Shown piece after piece: positions 1 through 7,947 of a DNA stretch of 64,000 nt. A program made the position numbers and the translations under genes. The notes under the pieces are model-generated. The model did no database searches, was not told where the DNA came from, and saw nothing but the letters and a program-made list of their open reading frames with translations. Source of the stretch: Vibrio methylphosphonaticus (GTDB taxonomy: Bacteria; Pseudomonadota; Gammaproteobacteria; Enterobacterales; Vibrionaceae); assembly GCF_023634655.1 (NCBI RefSeq), contig NZ_JAMKMS010000018.1, forward strand, positions 1 to 64,000. Reading direction: 5' to 3'. Each line of letters begins with the position of its first letter. Positions within the stretch are counted from its first letter, which is position 1.

Positions 1-498
1 CAGGTCTAGCTCCAATTGCTTTTCTTCAATGGTCGTGTCGATACCTATTTGTGATGCCCATTGTAGAGTTTGAGATAGGTTACTGTAGTACTTGTCCATC
101 GCTGAAATTCGCTTTTGCATTGCGAATTGAATGTCAATTTTTTCCTCATCTGCAGCGGTTTTTGAAGCCTTAGCCAACATAGCGAGATCATGTTCGTTAA
201 CAGCGAGTAATGTCGTCATGAGGTGAAGTTGTCCCATCACGAGCGCTTTATCGTTTTTATCCGCAGTATTATTCGCAAGCTTTTCTGTGATGTGTTGTCT
301 GATCGCGTCATTTTTTCGATCAATGATACTTTCTTCAAAGCGATTCAGTTCTTTAGAAAGGGCTAGCTGGTCGACTTCTTTTTGGAGCGTTGACTGCTTT
401 TCTTGAACGTTTTCTGATGCTGAAACGATCGCGGGAGAGGTACTTCCTATTACCAATGCTAAAACAAGTAAAAATTGTGTCTTCATTCGTTTTCTCAT
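1..498 (-). CDS. Exported helical protein, C-terminus beyond window edge
   Basis: This is the first 166 codons of a gene running off the left edge. Translation from the ATG at 496-498 begins MRKRMKTQFLLVLALVIG and has a signal peptide that would be cut after about residue 27 (VSA-SEN). A second in-frame ATG at 484-486 is an alternative start. The mature part is rich in Glu, Lys, Gln and Leu and looks helical or coiled-coil. It resembles the periplasmic leader region of some MscS-type mechanosensitive channels, but the diagnostic channel domain lies outside the window, so that is only a guess. It follows the small membrane protein gene by 22 bases and is probably cotranscribed with it. Confidence 0.75.
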   Translation of the reverse strand, partial: MRKRMKTQFLLVLALVIGSTSPAIVSASENVQEKQSTLQKEVDQLALSKELNRFEESIIDRKNDAIRQHITEKLANNTADKNDKALVMGQLHLMTTLLAVNEHDLAMLAKASKTAADEEKIDIQFAMQKRISAMDKYYSNLSQTLQWASQIGIDTTIEEKQLELDL

Positions 499-520
499 AA
501 TAGTTTAAATTTAAGTTCGC

Positions 521-808
521 TTAGCGTTTTACGACCCAAAAATAGGCTTTTTGTCCAACCCACAACAATGCTTTTGAAGTGTGTTTAAGAACAGCGATTA
601 AAAAAGTAGTAATAGAGGAAATGAGCTGACTGGCGCCAATAAGTAGTTTGTAAGTGTCAGTATATTTAAATTCACGATAAGTCACGGTGTTTGCTCCTAA
701 GTGTCTGCGGCCATAGTAAACATCCAAGAAACGATAAGTTACCATTTCACGCCAGCCAGATATTGAGTATAAATTTCCAGGAAATGTGAATTGGTGATGT
801 AACGACAT
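521..808 (-). CDS. Small hypothetical membrane protein
   Basis: A 95-residue protein of unrecognised family. The N-terminal half is aromatic and Arg/Tyr rich (YRFLDVYYGRRH). The C-terminal third has one plausible transmembrane segment around residues 56-75 (LLIGASQLISSITTFLIAVL) followed by a basic amphipathic tail. It is the first gene of a likely two-gene unit with the exported protein that follows 22 bases downstream, and a TetR-type inverted repeat sits 32 bases before its start codon. The pairing suggests an envelope function induced by a small molecule, which is inference only. It could be a spurious open frame, but position, operator and length favour a real gene. Confidence 0.6.
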   Translation of the reverse strand: MSLHHQFTFPGNLYSISGWREMVTYRFLDVYYGRRHLGANTVTYREFKYTDTYKLLIGASQLISSITTFLIAVLKHTSKALLWVGQKAYFWVVKR

Positions 809-1129
809 GGATGCGTTGTGTGTGAAAAATACACCATTCAGACCGGTCGGTCTAGTTTAGGGTGTCGTTAATATGTGAGAATTTATTTCAGCAATAAGTT
901 TTAGAGGAGGTTCATGATAATAAATGGGGACTACAGTGTTGCGCAGTGAAAAGATTCACTACCACCATTCTGAATTAGAAATGAGTTGAGCAGAAAAAAG
1001 TTTGATGGTTTTTTTACTCAAAACGCATCATTTTATGGCTGACTTCAGACTCAGGTATTCCAAAGGCGACAAGTTAGATTAACCGCAATAGAGTGCTAAT
1101 TTTCAGACAATTGCGGTGTTTTGAATAAT
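809..1129. other. Intergenic region, 321 bases
   Basis: It holds the TetR-like operator at 840-853 and the promoter of the leftward two-gene unit. On the plus strand a perfect AGAGGAGG ribosome-binding sequence (902-909) precedes an ATG at 914, but that frame stops after 11 codons. An imperfect long-loop hairpin (CCGCAAT near 1082 with ATTGCGG near 1111) could end the rhodanese transcript. No further gene is visible. Confidence 0.5.
840..853. promoter_or_regulatory. TetR-family operator-like inverted repeat
   Basis: AGACCG-GT-CGGTCT is a perfect 6-bp inverted repeat with a 2-bp spacer. It resembles operators of TetR-family regulators of the NemR type. It lies just upstream of the small membrane protein gene that ends at 521, so a repressor bound here would control that unit. 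No TetR gene is in the window. Confidence 0.55.
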
Positions 1130-1486
1130 CTATTTGGCGATTTCCATCTTTATCTCTTGTAATCCGCCTGCATTGTGCAACTGAGTGAACCCTAGTGACG
1201 TTAAATGTTGGTAAGCTTGACCAGAACGATTACCACTTCGGCAATACAAAACGATAGGGGTTGTTTTGTCTAGATTTGAAACGTGGTGGCTTAGTTCTGA
1301 AAGAGGGAAGTTAATCGCGTTATCTAAATGACCATCGGCGAACTCTTCTGCGGTCCTTACATCAATAACAACGGCACCTTGTTGTATTTTTTGCCAACCT
1401 AGCGCGGCTCTTTCCGATGCGTAGCTGCACGTGGTCGATAGCGTAAATAACAATGAGATGATGGCCATTTGTCGTTTGATGCTCAT
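1130..1486 (-). CDS. Periplasmic rhodanese-like sulfurtransferase (PspE-like)
   Basis: A 118-residue single-domain rhodanese with a signal peptide (MSIKRQMAIISLLFTLSTTC, cleavage near YAS-ERA at about residue 24), so it should act in the periplasm. The core shows the VIDVRTAEEFADGHL motif and the active-site loop LYCRSGNRSG, whose cysteine carries the persulfide in this family. Size and export match PspE-type thiosulfate sulfurtransferases. It starts 28 bases after the MATE gene, so the two are probably cotranscribed. An AGGA ribosome site lies 9 bases before the ATG. The natural substrate cannot be deduced. Confidence 0.85.
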   Translation of the reverse strand: MSIKRQMAIISLLFTLSTTCSYASERAALGWQKIQQGAVVIDVRTAEEFADGHLDNAINFPLSELSHHVSNLDKTTPIVLYCRSGNRSGQAYQHLTSLGFTQLHNAGGLQEIKMEIAK

Positions 1487-1513
1487 GTAGCGTGGTCCTT
1501 ATTGTGGTGATAG

Positions 1514-2845
1514 TTACATGTGACGTTCGAGGAGCGAGCGCTCCAATTGCTTGATCGCAACGGTGTACGTTAACCAAGCACTCAGGCCTGCTAGAGTATT
1601 ACCAATGAGAGCGCCATAGAATAATCCCTCAATACCCCCGAGCTGGGAACCGATCCACAGGCAAGGTAGAAAGAAAGCAAAGAGCCTTAGCGTGGAAATA
1701 GTCAGAGCCGTTTTGGCTTTACCTAGCGCATTCGATATTGACACCATCAGCATGCATACTCCAAGAGGCCCCAAGCTGATTGGTACGAGCAACAGATGGT
1801 ATTGGAGAATCTGATACACTTGATCTTCACTTGTCATCAGCGATGCAAGTGGCTTTGCCAAGAGGAACGTCATAATTGCCATGACAAACTGAAAACCTAA
1901 TATATACAACACGGCGATGTTCACAAGCTTCTTGATATCGGTAATATTCTTCCGACCTAGTAACTTACCAATCATGGGTGGCATCGACATGGTTAATGCT
2001 AAGACGGTTACGATAGCAAAGAATTCATAACGAGACCCAACTGCCCATGCCGCCACCGCTGCTGTTCCAAAAGTCGCCAATAATTTAGTGGCTAACATGG
2101 ATGAGAGAGGAGGCAGCAGTTGACTTACCATTGCGGGGGCCATGATGCTCCAGATAGACTTTAGGCTCTTGAGAATATTGAGGTCACTCCAATCAAAACT
2201 CGCCCATTGTTTCGTCATGACCTTTGGTGCGACAACAAGAATACCAATTCCGAAGGCAACAATGGTTGCGATAGCGGCACCATTGATACCCATGTCAAAG
2301 GTAAAAATAAACAGAGGGTCAAGCGCCAGGTTAATCAAACTCGTGATCATCATCATCATGCCTGGTAAGACGGTATTGCCGTTGGAGCGACAAACACTGT
2401 AATAAAAATATAGAACGGCACCGACCCACGAGCTTAGTAACCAAAATGGCCAGTAGCTGTCTATGACAGGATAGACAGATTCAGGAGCGCTCAGCATGGC
2501 CAAAATAGGGTAACGTAAGAGCCAAATTATGATGCTAATCGCGCTGACGCCTAGGCTGCCAAATAATAAAATAAGACCGCCAAGTTGTTTAGCATAGCGC
2601 GGGTTATCTGCCCCTAAAGCGCGCGAAATTATCGCGGTGGTAGCAATGCCTAAGCCGACCTGAATACCAATGATCACCATTTGCATGGGTAGGGTAAAGC
2701 CTTGAGCAGCAAGTGGTAAAACACCGAGTTGGCCGATAAAAGCACTATCTACAAGTTGGAAACTCATTAAAGACAGAACGCCCAGTACCATTGGAAGCGT
2801 CATATTGAAGAGTTGTCGCGCGAGGTTTTTTGTGTCTGTATTCAC
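1514..2845 (-). CDS. MATE-family multidrug/Na+ efflux transporter
   Basis: A 443-residue inner-membrane protein with about 12 hydrophobic segments in two related halves, the arrangement of MATE exporters that expel cationic drugs in exchange for Na+ or H+. The first helix region reads MVLGVLSLMSFQLVDSAFIG, where the VDSAFIG stretch after TM1 is typical. Vibrio exporters such as VmrA are possible relatives, but substrate cannot be assigned. The start codon is GTG at 2843-2845, preceded by AGAAG at a suitable distance; no better ATG exists. A strong terminator separates it from the upstream kefGB unit, so it has its own promoter. Confidence 0.88.
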   Translation of the reverse strand: MNTDTKNLARQLFNMTLPMVLGVLSLMSFQLVDSAFIGQLGVLPLAAQGFTLPMQMVIIGIQVGLGIATTAIISRALGADNPRYAKQLGGLILLFGSLGVSAISIIIWLLRYPILAMLSAPESVYPVIDSYWPFWLLSSWVGAVLYFYYSVCRSNGNTVLPGMMMMITSLINLALDPLFIFTFDMGINGAAIATIVAFGIGILVVAPKVMTKQWASFDWSDLNILKSLKSIWSIMAPAMVSQLLPPLSSMLATKLLATFGTAAVAAWAVGSRYEFFAIVTVLALTMSMPPMIGKLLGRKNITDIKKLVNIAVLYILGFQFVMAIMTFLLAKPLASLMTSEDQVYQILQYHLLLVPISLGPLGVCMLMVSISNALGKAKTALTISTLRLFAFFLPCLWIGSQLGGIEGLFYGALIGNTLAGLSAWLTYTVAIKQLERSLLERHM

Positions 2846-2870
2846 GTTATCTTCTTTTATCTATGTGAAC

Positions 2871-2904
2871 AATAAAGCGGGTTATTCGACCCGCTTTATT
2901 TTGG
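2871..2904 (-). terminator. Rho-independent terminator of kefGB
   Basis: AATAAAGCGGGT (2871-2882) pairs perfectly with ACCCGCTTTATT (2889-2900) around a 6-base loop. It lies just after the kefB stop, with a short T-rich exit on the minus strand. Confidence 0.8.
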
Positions 2905-2906
2905 AA

Positions 2907-4832
2907 TTAGGCGTCTTCGGACTCCTTAAAATCGTCGGCATACCCTTTGGGAGGGGGAGTCCATCCACGTTCTCGTGAGTGTTTGTCATTCCGATCAACC
3001 TTCATTGCTTCTTTTATTAGCTCTTCTAACTCCATAAAGAGCTGGCGATAGTTATTGTCATAACGTTCGCCTTCAGTGACATTTTTCCAACCCGTGTACA
3101 AGGTGTTTGATTGCTTAGTTTCGATGGATTTATAGATGGTTTTTTGTTGTTCTACGAAAAACGGATGAAAACCAAGACATCGCATCGCCTTTGAGCCTAG
3201 TTCAAGTGCAGAGTGGTAGGTTTCTGGTTCTATATAGTCTGCACCTGCTTGTTTTAACTGATACAGGTGGCCTCTGTCGTAAGCTCGGACGAGCACCTTG
3301 ACGTGAGGGTACGTATGTTTCACGTACTTTACAAGCTCAACACTGGCCTCGTAGTTATCAATGGCAATGACAAATAGCTTAGCTTCTTCAAGTTTCGCGG
3401 TATGTAACATGTCAGGTTTAGTGGCGTCGCCGAAGAAGGATTTAGTCTCAATCTGGCGCATTAAATCAACTTGTTCGGCACGAATATCGAGTACGACGGT
3501 ACTGATATTATTCGCGACGAGCAGTCGATTGATAATTTGTCCAAAACGCCCAATTCCTGCGATGACAACGCTGCCTTTTTCATCCACAGTATCTTGTTCA
3601 CGATCGTTAGTATCTTTTTCAAACTTCGGTAATATGACTTTATCGTACAAAATAAACAGGGCAGGAGTTAAGAACATTGACAGAGCGACGACGAGGGACA
3701 GGATCTGTGAAATATCCGTCGGCAGGACATGATTTTGCATTGAGAAGCTTAATAATACGAACCCAAACTCACCGGCTTGAGCAAGACTAAGTGTGAATAA
3801 CCATCGATCACTGCCCTTGATTTTAAATATGAGTGCGAGGCAGTAAAGTACGAACGCCTTGATAGCCATCACCCCTAAAGTGAGCGCAAGTATAAGCGCG
3901 ATGTCGTTAAATAAAATCCCAAAGTTAATTCCAGCACCGACCGTGATGAAAAATAACCCTAAAAGTAGCCCTTTAAATGGATCGATATTTGACTCAAGTT
4001 CATGTCTGAATTCGCTGTTTGCCAATACGACCCCAGCTAGAAATGTGCCTAATGCCGGTGATAGGCCGACCAAACTCATTAGCGCGGCAATGCCAATAAC
4101 TAACATCAGTGCAGTAGCGGTAAATATTTCACGAAGACCGGATGAGGCGACAAAGCGAAACAGAGGGCGGCTGAGGTAATGCCCTCCAACAACAACTATC
4201 GCGATTGATACGATGATGACTAAGCCATACGCCCAACCGGGTAAACCCGATACGAGGCTGAATTCTTCATGGTGTTGCGCCGCGTCAGCTACGGCACTTT
4301 GTGCTTGCGCGACAAGTTCCGGTAAGGCAAGCAGAGGTATAAACGCCAGCATTGGGATCACAGCGATATCTTGAAATAACAACACCGAAAACGCATTTTT
4401 ACCCCCCTCTGTCTTCGTTAGTCCTTTTTCGTTAAACGTTTGAAGTACGATGGCGGTCGATGACAGAGAGAATATAAGCCCAATAGTGAGCGAAACAGAC
4501 CAGGATAAACCGACGAGTAGTGCAATACCCATGACAATGGCAGCTGACCCACCTACTTGTAAGCCTCCTAGCCCTATTAAACGGTGTCGCATTGCCCAGA
4601 GCATCTTGGGCTCTAATTCTAAGCCAACAAGGAACAACATCATGACCACGCCAAATTCAGCGAAGTGTTGAATAGTCGTGGTTTCTTCTCCGACCAAACC
4701 AATGATTGGACCGATAACCACCCCGGCGATTAGATACCCCAATACGGACCCAAGGCCTAAACGCTTGGCAATTGGCACGGCAACGACGGCTGCAAACAAA
4801 TAAATAAAGGCTTGTAAAAAATATCCGGTCAT
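2907..4832 (-). CDS. kefB: Glutathione-regulated K+/H+ antiporter, KefB/KefC type
   Basis: A 641-residue CPA2-family antiporter. Residues 1-390 form about 12 membrane segments with the family stretches LGLGSVLGYLIAGVVIGP and LSSTAIVLQ. The regulatory loop near residues 270-290 (SEFRHELESNIDPFKGLL) is well conserved. Residues from about 415 form an RCK/Rossmann domain starting VVIAGIGRFGQ, the nucleotide/glutathione sensor. In E. coli, Kef proteins release K+ and acidify the cytoplasm when glutathione adducts form. The gene overlaps its ancillary oxidoreductase by 4 bases (ATGA), matching the kefG-kefB order. KefB versus KefC cannot be settled from sequence alone. It is about 40 residues longer than E. 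coli KefB, with a charged tail. Confidence 0.88.
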   Translation of the reverse strand: MTGYFLQAFIYLFAAVVAVPIAKRLGLGSVLGYLIAGVVIGPIIGLVGEETTTIQHFAEFGVVMMLFLVGLELEPKMLWAMRHRLIGLGGLQVGGSAAIVMGIALLVGLSWSVSLTIGLIFSLSSTAIVLQTFNEKGLTKTEGGKNAFSVLLFQDIAVIPMLAFIPLLALPELVAQAQSAVADAAQHHEEFSLVSGLPGWAYGLVIIVSIAIVVVGGHYLSRPLFRFVASSGLREIFTATALMLVIGIAALMSLVGLSPALGTFLAGVVLANSEFRHELESNIDPFKGLLLGLFFITVGAGINFGILFNDIALILALTLGVMAIKAFVLYCLALIFKIKGSDRWLFTLSLAQAGEFGFVLLSFSMQNHVLPTDISQILSLVVALSMFLTPALFILYDKVILPKFEKDTNDREQDTVDEKGSVVIAGIGRFGQIINRLLVANNISTVVLDIRAEQVDLMRQIETKSFFGDATKPDMLHTAKLEEAKLFVIAIDNYEASVELVKYVKHTYPHVKVLVRAYDRGHLYQLKQAGADYIEPETYHSALELGSKAMRCLGFHPFFVEQQKTIYKSIETKQSNTLYTGWKNVTEGERYDNNYRQLFMELEELIKEAMKVDRNDKHSRERGWTPPPKGYADDFKESEDA

Positions 4833-5452
4833 AAAGGCTGCTCCGAGTCGTTTAACCAGTAATGGTTAAGTTTTTCTAATGGTTTTGCGGCTTGGACATC
4901 AAATTGATCATTAACCAAAGAACGAAGTAGCGATTGCCATTGTTGACGATGCTCGGCTATTCGATGTTCTTCCTTTGCGGTTCTCGAACCAAATAAGACG
5001 AACGGGGGCAGATAAACGAGACCGGTTAAATTTGCCATTTGTTCAAGGGGCTGTAAAAGTTCACGAATAGTAAAATGGTTATAGCCGTCGGTTTGATAAG
5101 CCTCTGCTTTTCCCCCGGCTGAAATAGCGCATAGAAAGGGTTTTCCAACTAATGCCGTGCCTTCTTGACCATAAGCGAATCCGTATTCCAGGACTAAGTC
5201 CTGCCATTCCTTTAAAATCGATGGGGTAGAATACCAATAGAGTGGATACTGAAAAATAATCACATCGTGGTCGAGTAGACGTTTCTGTTCTCTGTCTATA
5301 TTAATATGATAGGTCGGGTATTCTTCATATAGGTCAATAACCGTTACGCCTTCTATAGCGCAGGCATCTTGATACATCGGTGTGTTGACTTCAGAGCGTC
5401 GTGGTGACGGGTGAGCATAGAGGACTAAGACTTTATTTTTATTATTAACCAT
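4829..5452 (-). CDS. kefG: Kef ancillary NAD(P)H quinone oxidoreductase (KefG/KefF-like)
   Basis: A 207-residue flavodoxin-fold protein of the NQO1/KefF-KefG family. It starts with the flavin-binding strand-loop KVLVLYAHPSPRRS and continues with FQYPLYWYSTPSILKEW, both hallmarks of the family. These FMN enzymes dock on Kef antiporters and are needed for full activity. The gene is immediately upstream of kefB and overlaps it by 4 bases, so translation is probably coupled. The upstream gap carries only a pseudogene, so the promoter of the unit should lie just right of 5452. Confidence 0.85.
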   Translation of the reverse strand: MVNNKNKVLVLYAHPSPRRSEVNTPMYQDACAIEGVTVIDLYEEYPTYHINIDREQKRLLDHDVIIFQYPLYWYSTPSILKEWQDLVLEYGFAYGQEGTALVGKPFLCAISAGGKAEAYQTDGYNHFTIRELLQPLEQMANLTGLVYLPPFVLFGSRTAKEEHRIAEHRQQWQSLLRSLVNDQFDVQAAKPLEKLNHYWLNDSEQPL

Positions 5453-5600
5453 GAATTATCGACTCATTTTGGGTGAAAGGTTAATTGTTAATAACTTAAT
5501 ATTTAGTACATAATTTGCGATATTTCAATTAGTTAAGTTTATCAATTGCTCATGATGGATTGATGAGGTAATTCGAATAGTGTTCTAAGGCGGCTTGGCG

Positions 5601-6020
5601 ATGATTAAGGTAACAAAGTGCTCCGGCTCCAACGTGACAATCTAATAACTTTTATAAGCGGATCCTGAACGTCAAGCGATTGAAAAATATCGTGATCAGT
5701 GCATAGTTTTCGTAATTTTTGGTGACGTACATAGGTAAAGGACAAAGAGGCAAAGGATAAATAGAGACATGATGGCGCCGATACTGATATTAGTTGGTAT
5801 CAATGGCAATGATTCACACGCGGAACTTTACAATGTGAGTGTGGGCCCCAACTGGCGTGGCACGAGTAGAGCTTGGAACAGGGGCATTGGCTTACCAGTT
5901 GGCATTTTATCAGCGTCATGGTTTGAGAGTAGATAGTGTCGTTAAAGATTACTTTTTAAAGCAGTATCCACATTCATTGAATCGGGCATTTAACACAAAG
6001 ATATGTTGCGGCTAATATGA
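5601..6020 (+). pseudogene. Decayed GNAT-family N-acetyltransferase
   Basis: Conceptual translation recovers a GNAT protein in pieces. From the ATG at 5601 one frame reads MIKVTKCSGSNVTI, then three stops, then ADPERQAIEKYRDQCIVFVI. Near 5829 the frame ELYNVSVGPNWRG is the acetyl-CoA-binding beta-4/alpha-3 region. A shifted frame then gives GVARVELGTGALAYQLAFYQ followed by RHGLRVDSVVKDYFLKQYPH. A further shift gives KDMLRLI and a stop at 6018-6020. These blocks are in the order of this family of roughly 150-residue acetyltransferases, but are broken by stops, frameshifts and internal deletions. It is clearly nonfunctional and retains the orientation of the methyltransferase gene that follows. 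Confidence 0.8.
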
Positions 6021-6051
6021 TTGGCAGAAGAACAACCGTAAAGAGGAATTT

Positions 6052-6753
6052 ATGGGCAAAATGTATACAGAGTTCGCGGCTGAGTATGATGAAGCCATCC
6101 AGAATAATGCATACAATGCTTTGTATGAACGTCCGACAACCCTTGCACTCATTGGTGATGTTAACGGCAGAACGGTGCTAGACCTTGGTTGTGGTCCCGG
6201 CGTCTATGCAAAGATATTTACAGAACTAGGCGCGACCGTGACCGCGGTTGATGTCTCAGATGAAATGGTTAGCATTACAAAAAGTAAATTACAGAAAACG
6301 GGGGCTGCGTATGCACAAGACTTGTCTCTCGGTTTGCCAAAAGAGTGCGATGGAAGCTTTGATGGCGTTGTTTGCCCGTTAATGATTCACTATTTGCAAG
6401 ACCTGACGCTTTTATTTTCTGACATATCGCGAGTATTGAAAAGTGGCGGTGTTTTTGTCTTTTCAACGCATCATCCAATGATTGATTTTGACCCCTCAGA
6501 CAAGAGCAGCAATTACTTTGCGGTGGAGAAAATTACCGAAGAATGGGATACCACTGGTGAACTGGTTGAGGTGAGTTTTTTCCGCCGCTCCCTGACATCT
6601 ATCTTTTCTACGTTGAGTGAATGTGGTTTTGCTATGGAGCGATTTTCTGAAGGCACCCCCGATGTCAAAATGAAATCCATTGCACCAGACACGTATGAAA
6701 GGCTATCACGTCGCCCTAATTTTGTGTTTATTCGTGCGAGAAAAACAGCATAA
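6052..6753 (+). CDS. Class I SAM-dependent methyltransferase
   Basis: A 233-residue protein with the Rossmann-fold SAM-binding motif TVLDLGCGPGVYA at about residues 41-53, the acidic end of strand beta-2 (VTAVDVSDEMV), and a motif IV-like VCPLMIHYL. This is the UbiE/methyltransferase-11 type fold. The substrate is unknown; nothing nearby is a pathway partner. GAGG lies 6 bases before the ATG. It follows a decayed acetyltransferase and precedes pheS on the same strand with a 192-base gap, so it is probably an independent accessory gene. Confidence 0.82.
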   Translation: MGKMYTEFAAEYDEAIQNNAYNALYERPTTLALIGDVNGRTVLDLGCGPGVYAKIFTELGATVTAVDVSDEMVSITKSKLQKTGAAYAQDLSLGLPKECDGSFDGVVCPLMIHYLQDLTLLFSDISRVLKSGGVFVFSTHHPMIDFDPSDKSSNYFAVEKITEEWDTTGELVEVSFFRRSLTSIFSTLSECGFAMERFSEGTPDVKMKSIAPDTYERLSRRPNFVFIRARKTA

Positions 6754-6945
6754 GTGGCATTGGCACTAAAGAAAGTTAACGAAATAAATCGTGATTGGGT
6801 ATTGAATTAGTAAAAAATGGTCTTTTTTCGCCCAGTAACCCGTTCAAATTACAAATCAATTTGGCTTTGCTGGCGTGTTTGATTACTATGTACAGCTATC
6901 AAAAAACACCGTTATGAACACTACCAGCAGGTAGATGAGGATACG

Positions 6946-7929
6946 ATGCAACATCTAGAAGAGATTATTGCTAACGCAACGGCAGCGATTGAAGCAGCCG
7001 AGTCGCTAGTCGCACTAGACGAAGTGCGCGTTCAGTATTTAGGCAAGAAGGGTGAACTCACGCTTCAATTACAAAGCCTAGGTAAATTACCACCAGAAGA
7101 GCGTCGCACAGCTGGTCAAGAGATCAACAAAGCGAAAGGTGCGGTTCAACAAGCGATCGTCGCTCGTAAAGACGCATTGCAACGCGCAGAACTTGAAGCG
7201 AAACTTGCTGAAGAAACCATTGATGTGAGCCTACCAGGTCGTCGCATTGAGAACGGTGGACTTCACCCAGTGACTCGCACCGTTGAGCGTATCGAACAGT
7301 TCTTTGGTGAGCTTGGCTTTAGCACTGAGTCTGGCCCTGAGATCGAAGATGCATTCCACAACTTTGATGCACTAAACATCGCAGACGATCACCCAGCTCG
7401 TACTGATCACGATACTTTCTTCTTCAACCCTGATCTAATGCTACGTACGCACACTTCTGGTGTTCAAATCCGTACGATGGAAAACGGCAAACCGCCATTC
7501 CGCTTCATTGCTCCGGGTCGTGTTTACCGTAACGACTACGATCAAACTCACACGCCAATGTTCCACCAAGTGGAAGGTATGTTAGTTGATGAGAACGTAA
7601 ACTTCGCACAACTTAAAGGCATTCTTAACGATTTCCTTTGTAACTTCTTTGAAGAAGAAGTTGAAGTGCGTTTCCGTCCTTCATTCTTCCCGTTCACAGA
7701 GCCTTCAGCTGAAGTTGACGTGAAACGTAAAGATGGCAAATGGCTAGAAGTTCTAGGCTGTGGCATGGTTCACCCTAACGTTCTTCGCTCTGTTGGCATC
7801 GACCCTGAGAAATACTCTGGTTTTGCATTCGGTATGGGTGTAGAGCGTCTAACGATGCTTCGTTACGGCGTAAATGACCTTCGTGCGTTCTTCGAGAACG
7901 ACCTTCGTTTCCTTAAACAATTCAAGTAA
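6946..7929 (+). CDS. pheS: Phenylalanyl-tRNA synthetase alpha subunit
   Basis: A 327-residue protein, exactly the E. coli length, and near-identical to it in key blocks. The N-terminal ~80 residues form the coiled-coil tRNA-binding arm. The class II catalytic core follows, with motif 2 RVYRNDYDQTHTPMFHQ and motif 3 FGMGVERLTMLRYG, and ends FFENDLRFLKQFK. It forms an alpha2-beta2 heterotetramer with PheT to charge tRNA-Phe in the cytoplasm. pheT starts 18 bases downstream. Codon choice is strongly biased, as expected for a highly expressed gene. AGGA precedes the ATG. Confidence 0.98.
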   Translation: MQHLEEIIANATAAIEAAESLVALDEVRVQYLGKKGELTLQLQSLGKLPPEERRTAGQEINKAKGAVQQAIVARKDALQRAELEAKLAEETIDVSLPGRRIENGGLHPVTRTVERIEQFFGELGFSTESGPEIEDAFHNFDALNIADDHPARTDHDTFFFNPDLMLRTHTSGVQIRTMENGKPPFRFIAPGRVYRNDYDQTHTPMFHQVEGMLVDENVNFAQLKGILNDFLCNFFEEEVEVRFRPSFFPFTEPSAEVDVKRKDGKWLEVLGCGMVHPNVLRSVGIDPEKYSGFAFGMGVERLTMLRYGVNDLRAFFENDLRFLKQFK

Positions 7930-7947
7930 TCCGGGGCAGTCAAAACT

